From positions 1 to 64,000 of the forward strand of contig NZ_JAPDDS010000002.1 of NCBI RefSeq assembly GCF_025950085.1: a stretch of DNA of 64,000 nt. The letters are read 5' to 3'. A program made the position numbers and the translations under genes. This DNA is from Luteolibacter flavescens. GTDB taxonomy: Bacteria > Verrucomicrobiota > Verrucomicrobiia > Verrucomicrobiales > Akkermansiaceae. The notes beneath the pieces were generated by a model. The model did not search any database. It had not been told where the DNA came from and was given only the letters and a program-made list of their open reading frames with translations. This document shows, one piece after another, positions 26,397 through 35,259 of the stretch (positions are counted from its first letter, which is position 1; the number at the start of each line of letters is the position of its first letter).

Positions 26397-26927
26397 ATGA
26401 AAGCCCTCGCCGCTCTCGCCGCTCTTGTCATGGCCTCTTGCAGCACTGCCACCTGTTGGAAAGGCGGGATCCCGATGCGCGACACGGAGATGCACGCGCA
26501 GTGGGGCGCGGAGGTGGACATCAACAAGTCCGCCAGCAGCGTGAAGATCTACCGCGGCCTCGCCCACCCGGTGGCGGACAAGTCCCGCTACGAGAGCCAG
26601 GTGAAGAAGGGCGGCTGGGTGGAATTCGAAGGCTTCAAGTTCCACTCCGAGCCCGCCTCCTTCCCCGATGGCACGGCGGACAAGGTGCTGGCGATCTACA
26701 AGCGCTCCGCCTCCCACGAGGCGCTGGCGACGAAGACGACCTGCGCCGGCTTCCACCCGGACTACGCGCTGGTCTGGACGAAGGGCGGGAAGCGCCGCGT
26801 GCTCCAGATCTGCTACGGCTGCCACGAGTGGAAATACTTCGGCCCCGGCGGCGACGTCCACACGGACATCGAGGACAAGACCTACTTCGGCGAGATGATG
26901 AAGGTGCTGCCGAAGCCGAGGAAGTGA
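26397..26927 (+). CDS. Hypothetical lipoprotein
   Basis: A 176-residue protein whose signal peptide ends in the lipobox VMASC (Cys15). It is rich in Tyr, Trp and Lys, with cysteines at TTCAGFHP and ICYGCHEWKYFGPGG; the YGCHEWKYF segment is reminiscent of small Verrucomicrobia lipoproteins, but there is no catalytic motif that I recognise. The start at ATG 26397 follows directly from the signal peptide. A symmetrical terminator separates it from the convergent TonB receptor gene. Confidence 0.7.
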   Translation: MKALAALAALVMASCSTATCWKGGIPMRDTEMHAQWGAEVDINKSASSVKIYRGLAHPVADKSRYESQVKKGGWVEFEGFKFHSEPASFPDGTADKVLAIYKRSASHEALATKTTCAGFHPDYALVWTKGGKRRVLQICYGCHEWKYFGPGGDVHTDIEDKTYFGEMMKVLPKPRK

Positions 26928-26981
26928 GGCCGACCCAAGATGGGGGCCAGTCTGACCGAGGGGACTCTGCGCACCGGCATG

Positions 26982-27019
26982 AAAAAGGACCGCGGGATGC
27001 CTCCCGCGGCCCTTCCTTT
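26982..27019. terminator. Bidirectional intrinsic terminator
   Basis: The arms AAGGACCGCGGGA and TCCCGCGGCCCTT pair with one mismatch around a four-base loop. On the minus strand the hairpin is followed by five T residues (A run at 26982-26986); on the plus strand by TCCTTTA. It sits between the convergent lipoprotein gene and the TonB receptor gene and can serve both, best the latter. Confidence 0.7.
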
Positions 27020-27060
27020 ACCGAATTACCACTAACGCTTGGGGGGGAACAAAAAAGGAA

Positions 27061-29154
27061 TCACCACATCACCTTCGCACCCAGGATGGCATTGAAGCCG
27101 GGCTCGTTCTGTCCCGAGCCATGGTTGCGGTAGTCCTCGTCCGTGATGTTTTCGAGACCGGCGGTCAGCTCCAGATTCTGCGTGGCCAGCCAGCCGGCGT
27201 GCAGCATGCAGGTGACGTAGGAGGGAGTGCCGAGGGAAGGGATGCGCTGGTTGTCCGCGCGGTCCGAGGCGGTCAGGCGATCCTCCTCGGATGCGGCGAG
27301 CACGCGGCCCTCCACCCAGAATTTCTCCGATGAGTGCGTCCAGCGCAGCGCCAGCGACCCGGTGAGGGGCAGCAGGCGGGAGCCCGGCTCATCGACCAGC
27401 GGCCCGCCGAGGAAGGCGCTCGTCTCCGTGCGGCCATCCTGCCATGCGGCGAAGCCGGACAACGTCCACTGCGGGTGGAAGCGCCACGCGCCCTCCAGCT
27501 CCACGCCATAGACGTAGCCATCCCGGCCATTCGTCGCGACGGTGGTCGCATTGCCCGCGGTGATCGGCACGCCGACGATGAGGTCATCGATGTCGGTGTA
27601 GAAGACGGAGAAATTCAACGAGGTATTGTCCGTCGTGTGGCGCGTGCCGATCTCGTAGGTCAGGTATTCCTCAGGCTCCACATCGACCGATCCGGTGGCC
27701 GCCACGCCGGAGCGCGCGGTCAGGTTGCCGGAGAGATCATCCAGATTCGGCGCGCGGAAGGCCTGCGAAACCCCTCCGTAGATATTCCAGCAGGGATTGA
27801 TGCGATACAGCGCGCGGATGGAGCCGACCACGTGATCCCAATCGTGCTGCGAGCCATACACGTCCGTCGCCGCGGCGGTGTCGTAGTAGCGGCCCAGCTC
27901 GGCCTCGGCGTACGTGTAGCGTGCCCCGGCGGTCAGTTCGAAGGCATCCGTGGGCCGCCAGACATACTGCGCGAAGGCACCGAAGAGATCGTAGGAAGAG
28001 TCATCGGCGATCGGGCGGAAGGTGCGATCATACAGCAGCGGATTCGCACCGCGCTTCCGGTAGCCCTCGGACTCCACCGTATCCTGATAGTAGTCGAGGC
28101 CGTAAACCAGCGAGCCATCCCCCAGCGGAGACTCGAAGGAAACGTCCACGCCCACGGTATCCACCTCGGCGATCTGGTAGCGGCGGTCGGTGACGGAGCG
28201 GTACTGCGCCTCCGAGTCGCGCGTGGTCTGGTAGGAGACCGTGGCATTCCAGCGCTTGATGAAGGCGGTATCGTCATTCTCCTGCTCCACGCGCACGTAA
28301 GTCAGCGAGCGCTCCTGATCATAGGTGCGCGCCAGCCAGGTGCCGGGCTGGATGACGTGGCCGGAGTGCTGCCAGCCGGGATTGAAGACCGTGGAGTGCC
28401 AGCGCGAGACGGAGTCCTGGTTCACCTGCTGGTGCACCACGGTGAGCGTGGTCTGCTCGTTCAGCGCGTAGTCGAAGCGGAAATCCAGATCCTGCTCCGG
28501 GTAGCCGGTATTCCGCATCAGGCCCACGGCCGAGTCGCGGATATCGCCGTAGTCCTTTGCCGAAATGCCGAACATCACGCCATACTTCCCGCCGACGCCG
28601 AAGGAGCTCTCGATGCGGCCGATGTGCGAGTCGTCTCCATTGCTACGATACTCGTAGTAGGCCGCGCCGTGGGTGAAGAAGGCGCCTTCCGTCTCGTCCT
28701 GGAAGCGGGACGACTTCGTGAAGACATTCGCGGTGCCGCCGATGGCGTCCGAGCCGAAGAGCACGGAGCCCTGGCTCTTCACCAGCTCCACGTGATCGAT
28801 GGAGTGGGGATCGATGGTGTTCCAATACTGGACCGGGCCGCTGCGCCACGCCGAGTTGTTGACGCGGACGCCGTCGATCATCAGCAGGTTTTGCCTGCCG
28901 GTGAAGCCGCGGACGTAGGGTGAGCCATGGCCGTTCGCGGTCTTCTGGACCAGGACGCCGGGCGTGTACTGGAGCGCCTCCGGGAGGGTCCGGCGCTTGT
29001 TCTGCTCGATGTATTTCCCCGTGATCTCTTCGACCGTGTAGGGAGTGTCACTGCGCTGCGTCTCCAGACGCGACGCGGTGGTGACGAGGGGGTCCAGTAA
29101 ATCCTGCCCGTGGAGAGCCAACGGCAGGGCTGTGAGGAGGTAATATGGTCGCAT
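27061..29154 (-). CDS. TonB-dependent outer-membrane receptor
   Basis: A 697-residue outer-membrane transporter. A short signal peptide precedes a TonB-box-like DPLVTTASRLE. The plug domain spans about residues 35-145 (ALQYTPGVLVQKT, YVRGFTGRQNLLMIDGVRVN, VELVKSQGSVLFGSDAIGG). The C-terminal beta-barrel has TonB-receptor signature stretches such as WNIYGGVSQAFRAPNLDDLS and LELTAGLENITDEDYRNHGSG. It imports a large ligand such as a siderophore, cobalamin or glycan fragment using TonB energy; the ligand is not evident. No Fur box or cobalamin riboswitch could be seen in the 49 bases separating it from the next gene upstream. Confidence 0.92.
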   Translation of the reverse strand: MRPYYLLTALPLALHGQDLLDPLVTTASRLETQRSDTPYTVEEITGKYIEQNKRRTLPEALQYTPGVLVQKTANGHGSPYVRGFTGRQNLLMIDGVRVNNSAWRSGPVQYWNTIDPHSIDHVELVKSQGSVLFGSDAIGGTANVFTKSSRFQDETEGAFFTHGAAYYEYRSNGDDSHIGRIESSFGVGGKYGVMFGISAKDYGDIRDSAVGLMRNTGYPEQDLDFRFDYALNEQTTLTVVHQQVNQDSVSRWHSTVFNPGWQHSGHVIQPGTWLARTYDQERSLTYVRVEQENDDTAFIKRWNATVSYQTTRDSEAQYRSVTDRRYQIAEVDTVGVDVSFESPLGDGSLVYGLDYYQDTVESEGYRKRGANPLLYDRTFRPIADDSSYDLFGAFAQYVWRPTDAFELTAGARYTYAEAELGRYYDTAAATDVYGSQHDWDHVVGSIRALYRINPCWNIYGGVSQAFRAPNLDDLSGNLTARSGVAATGSVDVEPEEYLTYEIGTRHTTDNTSLNFSVFYTDIDDLIVGVPITAGNATTVATNGRDGYVYGVELEGAWRFHPQWTLSGFAAWQDGRTETSAFLGGPLVDEPGSRLLPLTGSLALRWTHSSEKFWVEGRVLAASEEDRLTASDRADNQRIPSLGTPSYVTCMLHAGWLATQNLELTAGLENITDEDYRNHGSGQNEPGFNAILGAKVMW

Positions 29155-29203
29155 GCGAAGGCACGAACGCCCCGCTGAGGACTATCTTAGAGAAATCTTT
29201 GTC

Positions 29204-29611
29204 TTACTCCCCGCTCTCCCTCTTGAGGTTGCGCAGGACCTTCGTCTCCCGCTCCGTCATCTGGTAGGGACCGGCGAAGTCAATGGTGCTGCCGGTCGCG
29301 CGATGGGTCCGGCAGGCAAAGGCCCGACGGGTATCGAGATAGTAAAGGATCAGATACTGCCGGTCATCGCTGGAGGTCTCGGCGATGAAATCCGGCATGC
29401 CCCGGGATTCCAGGAAGACCCCGAGGTCCGGGTGCGCCGCGGATTGATACACCAGACGGCGGTGGCCGAGGGTCTCCGGCGCATTCCTCACCAGCATGAT
29501 GCGATCCTGCGCCGCCTTCTCGGTCCAGCCCGCATTCCACCCGGCATTCCACGTCTGCGTCATGGGGACGCAGGAGGTGAAGGCGAGGGCGGCGAGGAGG
29601 GCGGACTTCAT
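29204..29611 (-). CDS. Small hypothetical lipoprotein
   Basis: A 135-residue protein with a signal peptide and lipobox AFTSC (Cys14). The mature part has no motif that I recognise, although the layout (MTQTWNAGWNAGW, then YLILYYLDTRRAFACR) suggests a small beta-rich domain. It lies between the protease-like lipoprotein gene and the TonB receptor gene, all on the minus strand with gaps of about 22 and 49 bases, so co-transcription is likely. Function unknown. Confidence 0.65.
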   Translation of the reverse strand: MKSALLAALAFTSCVPMTQTWNAGWNAGWTEKAAQDRIMLVRNAPETLGHRRLVYQSAAHPDLGVFLESRGMPDFIAETSSDDRQYLILYYLDTRRAFACRTHRATGSTIDFAGPYQMTERETKVLRNLKRESGE

Positions 29612-29633
29612 GGAGAGGGACTACGGAGGAGGA

Positions 29634-30395
29634 TCAGGGCGAATTTCGGCGGCGATCTGCTTCGATCACGCGTTGTAGAGATCGCACGTTCGGACGGTTC
29701 GCCTCGGATTCAATGAAAAATGCAGTCTCGAGCGGCACCAAAAACTCCACCGCGGAATTCACGCCGACGAGCTGGCCGCGGGCATCGATCACCGCGCCGC
29801 CGCTGTCCCCCGGCTCCAGCGGGATATCGTGCTTGAAGCGGGCGGCATTCCCCCGACCCGGCGGGATGGAGGTGACCAGCTTTCCCGGATCGCTGCGGAA
29901 GCCGGTGGCGATCCCGGAGTGGATCACCGGCGTGCCTGCCGGGACCCATTGGTTCGGCGGGGTCCAGTCGTAATGATTCGGCGTGGCGACCGGGATGTGA
30001 AGCAGCGCGAGATCCGTCGAGGCGGAGCGCCAGATGATGCGGGCCTTCGTCGCCTGCAGGCCGCTCTGCTGGCCGTGGATGATGAAGATATTCCGCCCGG
30101 CCGAGCGCGCGAGGACGTGGTCCGCGGTGATGAAATATCCATCCGGCGAGATCGGCACCGCGGAGCCGCCGTCGGCATCGTCCGGCCCCTGGCCCTGCGT
30201 GAAGCGGCTCTCCACCCACGGGGCGAGCTCATCCTTCGACGATATGACCACCGCCGTCAGCCGGGATGCGGCCATCCGGCGCACCGCCTTGCCGGGCGGG
30301 GTGGCGTCGGGGGGCGGGACTTCCGGGACGGCGGTGCACGCCGGAAAAATCAATGCCACGAGGGCGATCTGGAACAGGCGGGCAAGCGATGGCAT
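29634..30395 (-). CDS. Trypsin-like serine protease domain lipoprotein
   Basis: About 253 residues. The signal peptide ends with a lipobox-like IFPAC, followed by a Pro-rich spacer. A chymotrypsin/Deg-type catalytic domain has His in FITADHVLA, Asp in STDLALLHIP and Ser in LEPGDSGGAVID. There is no PDZ domain, so it is not a full DegP-type protease. It is probably anchored to the periplasmic side of a membrane. The start ATG at 30395 is preferred; ATG 30413 adds six residues ahead of the signal peptide. Confidence 0.82.
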   Translation of the reverse strand: MPSLARLFQIALVALIFPACTAVPEVPPPDATPPGKAVRRMAASRLTAVVISSKDELAPWVESRFTQGQGPDDADGGSAVPISPDGYFITADHVLARSAGRNIFIIHGQQSGLQATKARIIWRSASTDLALLHIPVATPNHYDWTPPNQWVPAGTPVIHSGIATGFRSDPGKLVTSIPPGRGNAARFKHDIPLEPGDSGGAVIDARGQLVGVNSAVEFLVPLETAFFIESEANRPNVRSLQRVIEADRRRNSP

Positions 30396-30428
30396 CCGGC
30401 CCCAATGAAGCAAAAGATCCGCTATCTC

Positions 30429-31475
30429 TCACGCGATTTCTTCCGTCTCGCCGAGAACTGCAATCAATGCAGCCCTATCTGCCGGTGGAATCACGAGATC
30501 CGCCCAGCGATCCAGCGCGATCCACTCCTCGCCCTCCGACGTCCCGGATGCCGGGTGGCCCTCCGGGCAATCGTGGACATAGAGCGTCACCCGGTAGCGG
30601 GTGATGCCGTATTTCCGCCGGTGGAGGACAGGGAGTGCGGCGATCTCGCCTTTTTCCCTGACGGGGAGCCGCCACATGCCCTCGCGGCGACCGCCACGGC
30701 CTTGGCGGGAAAGCAGGACCGCCCCCTCCCGCCGGATGAAAGCGGCATGTTCGTCGATTTCCTCGATCGCCTGCTTCTTCGCCTTCACCGGCAGCGCGGC
30801 AGGCTCGCGCGTGGAACAACAGGTGGCCACCGGGCAGGACAGGCAATCCGGCACGCCCGGCCGACAATGCGTCTGCCCGAGCTCCATCAGCGCGGAATTG
30901 AAGACCCGGGGATGCTCGCGATCGAGCAACGTGGCAGCCGTTTCCCACAGCCACTTCTGCATCGGCGTGGTGTCGATGGGATCGGCACGGTCAAAGAGCC
31001 GGGCGAGCACCCGCGCGACATTCCCGTCCACGATCGGTGCAGGCCGGTCAAAGGCGAACGACATCACCGCACCCGCCGTGTAGCGGCCGATGCCTGGCAG
31101 CGCGAGCAGCGCATCAAGGTCCGCCGGAAAGGAACCGCCGTGCCGCTCCAGCACCGCCCTCGCCGACTCCCGCAGCATCCGCGCGCGACGGTAGTAGCCC
31201 AGCCCCTCCCAGGTCTTCAGCAGGATATCGTCCTCCGCTGGGGCCAGCGTGGCGACATCCGGGAAGCGCTCCAGAAAGCGCGTGTAAAAGCCGCGCCCCA
31301 GCACCGTCGCGATCTGGGTCTGCTGCAGCATCACCTCCGACACCAGCACCGCATACGGATCGCTGGTCCGCCGCCACGGGTAGTCCTTCCCATTCCGGCC
31401 AAACCACTCCCGCAACGCCACACGGAACCCCGCGGGATCATCGGTCGGGACTTGGCGGGCGACAGGCTTCAGCAC
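30429..31475 (-). CDS. mutY: A/G-specific adenine glycosylase
   Basis: A 348-residue base-excision repair enzyme that removes adenine opposite 8-oxoguanine. It has VMLQQTQ, the helix-hairpin-helix LPGIGRYTAGAV, catalytic Asp in VDGNVARVLARLF and the 4Fe-4S ligands in CRPGVPDCLSCPVATCC. A C-terminal NUDIX-like recognition domain follows from about residue 235. The frame is open up to an ATG at 31574, but that codon lies inside the tRNA-derived att sequence, so the extra 33 residues are probably not native. GTG 31475 (VLKPVARQVP) is the likely start. Confidence 0.92.
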   Translation of the reverse strand: MLKPVARQVPTDDPAGFRVALREWFGRNGKDYPWRRTSDPYAVLVSEVMLQQTQIATVLGRGFYTRFLERFPDVATLAPAEDDILLKTWEGLGYYRRARMLRESARAVLERHGGSFPADLDALLALPGIGRYTAGAVMSFAFDRPAPIVDGNVARVLARLFDRADPIDTTPMQKWLWETAATLLDREHPRVFNSALMELGQTHCRPGVPDCLSCPVATCCSTREPAALPVKAKKQAIEEIDEHAAFIRREGAVLLSRQGRGGRREGMWRLPVREKGEIAALPVLHRRKYGITRYRVTLYVHDCPEGHPASGTSEGEEWIALDRWADLVIPPADRAALIAVLGETEEIA

Positions 31476-31546
31476 GCGCCAAGAATGTCCGGAAATCCTC
31501 CCTCCGCCACCCCGCAAAACACGCGGCGCGAAACTTTGGAAAGAAG

Positions 31547-31576
31547 TGGTCGGGCTGCCGGGATTCGAACCCATGA
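31547..31576 (-). repeat. Distal attachment site: partial copy of the tRNA-Pro 3' end
   Basis: From TGG at 31547 the sequence matches the end of the tRNA-Pro gene (39944 onward) through CGGGATTCGAACCCA, with one mismatch in 27 bases, then diverges. It contains the CCA end, acceptor 3' strand and T-arm, but no D-arm or anticodon arm, so it is not a functional tRNA. The crossover probably lies in the T-arm block. Confidence 0.85.
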
Positions 31577-31701
31577 TCCGATGGAGACCCTTGCAACCAA
31601 GCTAAAATCAGCATGTTCTGACTCCCCCTAACCAATAAAAGCTTGTAGATCCGGCAAAATTAGGCCACAGCCTAGGGCACAGTTTTTGACCCCTCCGAGC
31701 T

Positions 31702-32961
31702 ATGGCCAGCATCTACAAACGACCCGGCAGCGATGTCTATCAGTGCCAGTTTTATGTTTCCCAGCCGGAAGGCGGGTTGAAAAAGATCAGAAAGAGCACC
31801 GGCAAGACCAACCGGAAGGAAGCCATGCAGGTGGCGGTGGAACTGGAGAGGACCGGCCAAGGTGCCATCAAGGCAGGGAGCGATGAAGGGCAGCGCGCCA
31901 AGGGAATTTTGGCCGAGGCCGTGTCGGAAGTCGAGCGGGGCACCTTCAATGCTGCTGCCGCTCGGAAATACGTCGCCCGGCTCTTGGCCGTGGCCACTGG
32001 TGAGGAAATGCCAGAGTTCAGCGTGGAAGGCTGGTGCCAAGAGTGGCTCAGACGGAAGGCTAGAGACAGCAGCAAGGGCACGATGGCCCGCTACAAGACG
32101 TCGATTGAATCCTTCCTCCTCCACCTTGGCGCGCGGAAGGTTAAGCCTCTTGAAAGTGTCACGATGGCCAACGTGCGCGCATGGCGGGAGACCTTGCAGG
32201 ACGGCGGAAGGGCTGGAAAGACTGTGAACAAATACGCGAAAGACGTCGGATCAGCTTTCCGGGCCGCAATTCGGGAAGGACTGATTACGTCGAATCCTTG
32301 CTCCGCGTTGGAAGCTGTTTCCACCGAGGACAGCTTGGACCGTAAACCTTTTACCATTGGAGAGGTGGTTTCCCTCATGACTGCCGCCCCCTCCACAGAG
32401 TGGAGAGGGCTGATTCTGGCTGCGGCTTTCACCGGCCTGCGTCTGGGGGACGCCTCCCGCCTCTCATGGTCCAGCATCGACCTTGCGTCCAAGACCATCA
32501 CGCTGGTTCCCAGCAAGACCAAGAAGAAGAAGCGGGAAGTCACTATCCCGATTCAACCGGACCTTCTGAACTTCCTTGAATCGCTGGAGATTGACGACGA
32601 TTCCCCTGCCGCACCGGTTTTCCCAAAGCTTGCCATGATTGCGGACGCAGGCGGAAGCGGGCTCTCGAAGGCTTTTGAAAAGATCATGAAGAAGGCGAAC
32701 GTCGACAGAGGACGGGCGTCACGGGAAACGGGTGAGGATGCAAAGGACGTTGGGGCCGGTCGTGTGATCTTCGAAAGGGGGTTTCACAGTTTGCGCCATA
32801 CGTTCACTACATGGCTCCGCACTGCTGGTGTGGCTGAAGAAGACCGTATGGCACTGACCGGGCACAGCACCCGTGGCAGCCATGCAATCTATTCGCACGC
32901 GGACGCTGAAGTGCTTCACAAGGCGATTGCAAAACTTCCCTCACTCACCGAATCGAAGTGA
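31702..32961 (+). CDS. int: Tyrosine recombinase (integrase) of the tRNA-Pro element
   Basis: A 419-residue phage-type integrase. An N-terminal arm-binding region and SAM-like core-binding domain (about residues 105-195) precede the catalytic domain. Catalytic residues are Arg in FTGLRLGDASRL (near 247), His-x-x-Arg in FHSLRHTFTTWL (near 361), His in LTGHSTRGSHAIY and the nucleophilic Tyr in that same segment. It starts 125 bases inside the distal att repeat and reads into the element, the normal place for a tRNA-targeting integrase. The next gene begins within its stop codon. Confidence 0.95.
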   Translation: MASIYKRPGSDVYQCQFYVSQPEGGLKKIRKSTGKTNRKEAMQVAVELERTGQGAIKAGSDEGQRAKGILAEAVSEVERGTFNAAAARKYVARLLAVATGEEMPEFSVEGWCQEWLRRKARDSSKGTMARYKTSIESFLLHLGARKVKPLESVTMANVRAWRETLQDGGRAGKTVNKYAKDVGSAFRAAIREGLITSNPCSALEAVSTEDSLDRKPFTIGEVVSLMTAAPSTEWRGLILAAAFTGLRLGDASRLSWSSIDLASKTITLVPSKTKKKKREVTIPIQPDLLNFLESLEIDDDSPAAPVFPKLAMIADAGGSGLSKAFEKIMKKANVDRGRASRETGEDAKDVGAGRVIFERGFHSLRHTFTTWLRTAGVAEEDRMALTGHSTRGSHAIYSHADAEVLHKAIAKLPSLTESK

Positions 32962-33704
32962 TGAATGGCGACCTTCCCTCTGCGCTACAGTTGGCAACGA
33001 TTGCAGCCGCCACAGAGCGAACCCTTCCCACAAACGACCGGCTGCGGGAGGCTTTCACCCTCTGGCGGGAGGCGGACGCTTTTCTGAAACTGGAGCAGCT
33101 AAAGATAGATGCTGCAAAGCATCGCTCACATCGGGAGATCCAACAATGCAACGCGGAGAATGCCAAACGAAGGGCAGAGGCCGAAGAGCACGACAAAGAC
33201 CCTTTTGGGCTTAGAAAGCTGGCACGTTCAGGCGCTCTCACCGCCGATAGGTTTCTCAAAGCTGTTTTGCCGTCCGTCATGTCTCTGGGTGAGCAATTCG
33301 AGAGAGATCCTAAGAATCCGCGAGGACCGCTAGTTTCGAGAGAACGCACGATGAGGTGGAGAACCGGACAGCGTGCGGTCGCACTGCGAGGGTTCCTTTG
33401 CGGAGATCAAACAGACTACAGCCGGAGCACTTCCGAACACACGGTTTTCGTTCCCCGGTTTCCTGATGGGACGGAATTACTTCGCGCCTTTTCTGATGGC
33501 GGCTTACCGGTAGATCAGGCGATTGAATTCGCTGATGAGTTTCGGTCGTTCGCCACGGCATCAAGGGAGCTAGACCGCGACGCGGGCAGGCGAAAAGGCG
33601 GACAGGCAACGAAGGAGAAGCACGCGGCGACAAAGCGGGCTAGAGATCCCAAGCGGAAGCCCACGAAATGGGAGCGCACAACGAAGAGCCGGAAAAGAAA
33701 ATAG
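32958..33704 (+). CDS. Hypothetical protein of the integrated element
   Basis: A 248-residue soluble protein beginning at GTG 32958 or ATG 32961, overlapping the integrase stop. A helical, charged N-terminal half (KRRAEAEEHDKDPFGL region) is followed by an alpha/beta stretch and a very basic tail (KKGGQ-type, ending TTKSRKRK) that suggests nucleic-acid contact. I do not recognise a family. Its coupling to int suggests a role in recombination or element maintenance, but that is inference. Confidence 0.6.
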   Translation: MMNGDLPSALQLATIAAATERTLPTNDRLREAFTLWREADAFLKLEQLKIDAAKHRSHREIQQCNAENAKRRAEAEEHDKDPFGLRKLARSGALTADRFLKAVLPSVMSLGEQFERDPKNPRGPLVSRERTMRWRTGQRAVALRGFLCGDQTDYSRSTSEHTVFVPRFPDGTELLRAFSDGGLPVDQAIEFADEFRSFATASRELDRDAGRRKGGQATKEKHAATKRARDPKRKPTKWERTTKSRKRK

Positions 33705-33764
33705 GGTGTTAGAGCCTTTTGCCCTTGCTCTTGCATTTTGTTGGATTCCCCCGAAGGAGCCGCC

Positions 33765-33807
33765 TTTAGCTGCGGCCCGCGCCATCGCGTCGAGCGTTTA
33801 GCTGCGG
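33765..33807 (+). repeat. Two direct repeats TTTAGCTGCGG in the leader of the HTH gene
   Basis: TTTAGCTGCGG occurs at 33765-33775 and 33797-33807, 32 bases apart (about three helical turns), with a partial TTTAGCT near 33860. They lie in the roughly 220-base gap between the int-linked gene and the HTH/replication genes, where a promoter for the replication genes is expected. They could bind the element's own regulator; this is a suggestion only. Confidence 0.35.
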
Positions 33808-33928
33808 TCCCTTCACTCCCGACTTGTTGGCAGCCCTCCGCGTCGAGGGCCGTTTCTGCATTTAGCTCTCCCCTTGAGGGAGTAGTGCCGCCGTCAGCCT
33901 CTCGATGCCACTTTGCGAGTGTGGAAGC

Positions 33929-34180
33929 ATGGCAACGCAAACGAATACAGCGCCCTCCGAATGCCCGGAGTGGATCAGGGAAAAGCATGTAACCAAACTA
34001 TTCGGCATCGGTAGGCAAACCCTCCGCAAACTCCGTGAGCGACGCCGAATCGAGGCCGTCTCGCTCCAAGAGGAAGACGAGAAACGCGGAATTGTTCTCT
34101 ACAACGTCGAGAGCATCCGAGCCTACATCGCGCAGCGGGTCGCAGTTCAAACCGTTCGTGCTCCCAAAGATCCCAAATGA
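33929..34180 (+). CDS. Helix-turn-helix protein, excisionase/AlpA-like
   Basis: An 83-residue protein (91 if started at ATG 33905). The motif EKHVTKLFGIGRQTLRKLRERRRIE is a winged HTH of the MerR/excisionase type, followed by a beta-hairpin (RGIVLYNVESIRAYI) typical of DNA-binding wings. In elements of this kind it acts as excisionase or as activator of the replication genes. Its stop overlaps the start of the primase-like gene as ATGA, so the two are coupled. Confidence 0.7.
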   Translation: MATQTNTAPSECPEWIREKHVTKLFGIGRQTLRKLRERRRIEAVSLQEEDEKRGIVLYNVESIRAYIAQRVAVQTVRAPKDPK

Positions 34181-35259
34181 GGAGCGCCATGAAACGAAGC
34201 ACCCCGCCCAGCGGGTGCCGGACGGGGCAAGTCTTCACGTCGAGACCGAAGTCTGCCACAAGCCCAGCACCGCAACAAGCCGACGTTTTCGCAGAAGCGA
34301 GAGCGGCGTTTACAGTCCCGGACATTTGGACAGCTCTAGGGTTCTCCGGAGAAGCAAAGCGACACGGCATGATGCTTTCGCCGTTTCGCGATGAGCGCAC
34401 CCCTTCCCTTTCCATTTTCGACAATGGCACGAGTTGGAAAGACTGGGGCACCGGAGAGGGTGGGGATGTGGTCGAGTTTGTCCGGTTGTCCCTTGGCGGC
34501 TATCGCGAGGCCCGCGAATGGTTTGCAGAGCGACTCGGGACCGACCTATGCCACCACGGCGGCGTAAAGGCTCATAGCAGGCTCGCCAAGGCCCCTTTGT
34601 CCCCTCCCCGGCGCATTGAGTGGCCTGCGGAGCTTGTGACGGGCACAGAGGCCACTTGGGAGGCTTTCGCGCGGCAACGGGGCTATTCTCCATCGAGTGT
34701 GTCCGTTGCTGTGAAAGCCGGGCTCTTGCGCTTTATTAGAGTCGACGGGCGGGCGTGTTTTGTCGTCACCGATGCCACACGACGAAACGGCGAGATGCGT
34801 CGCTGTGATCGCTCAATGTTTAACGGCTACCCGGGATGCAAGCCGACCAAGGCTTTCCGGTTAAAAGGTGTCTCGAAGGCATGGCCGGTCGGTTGCGACC
34901 TACTGAGAGGACAGCCCCAAGCAACCAGTGTGTTGCTTTGCGAAGGAGCTACCGACCTGCTAACGGCGTTCGATCTTTACTGCAAATACAAGCGGGCTGG
35001 TGGCAGCACTTCATGGGTGCCGCTAGGTATTTTGGGTGCGGGTTGCAAACAGCTCTCACTTGATGCCGCCGACATCATTCGGACTCGTCGCGTGCGGATA
35101 GTCTTTGATTCCGACAAGGCCGGTAATGGTGGTGCGGCGCACTGGCGCAACATGCTGTTACCGCTCGGTTGCACGGTGCAAACAGTCAACAGCTTGCCAG
35201 CCGGACGCGATCTAACCGACGTGGCCGGACAGATCAAACCGGAGGGCCTTTTCGCGTGA
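34177..35259 (+). CDS. Primase-like protein with TOPRIM domain
   Basis: A 360-residue protein resembling mobile-element DnaG-type primases. The N-terminal part (about residues 65-125) has MLSPFRDERTPSLSIFDNG and WGTGEGGDVVEFVRL, matching the CHC2 primase fold but without the zinc-binding cysteines. A TOPRIM core follows at about 250-330, with Glu in LLCEGATDLLTAF and the DxD pair in RIVFDSDKAG. It would synthesise replication primers for the element. It overlaps the genes on both sides by four bases, forming an HTH-primase-helicase cassette. Confidence 0.78.
   Translation: MRSAMKRSTPPSGCRTGQVFTSRPKSATSPAPQQADVFAEARAAFTVPDIWTALGFSGEAKRHGMMLSPFRDERTPSLSIFDNGTSWKDWGTGEGGDVVEFVRLSLGGYREAREWFAERLGTDLCHHGGVKAHSRLAKAPLSPPRRIEWPAELVTGTEATWEAFARQRGYSPSSVSVAVKAGLLRFIRVDGRACFVVTDATRRNGEMRRCDRSMFNGYPGCKPTKAFRLKGVSKAWPVGCDLLRGQPQATSVLLCEGATDLLTAFDLYCKYKRAGGSTSWVPLGILGAGCKQLSLDAADIIRTRRVRIVFDSDKAGNGGAAHWRNMLLPLGCTVQTVNSLPAGRDLTDVAGQIKPEGLFA

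Noticed and set aside
27334-28923. 529-codon open frame opposite the TonB receptor
   Set aside because: The receptor on the minus strand has plug and barrel signatures. The plus-strand translation is compositionally biased.
31547-31620. Possible second tRNA gene beside mutY
   Set aside because: Only the 3' end and T-arm are present, with no D-arm or anticodon arm. It is better explained as the att duplication of tRNA-Pro.
33515-33988. 157-codon minus-strand open frame in the element
   Set aside because: It runs antisense to the int-linked gene and its leader, and shows no domain or plausible start context.
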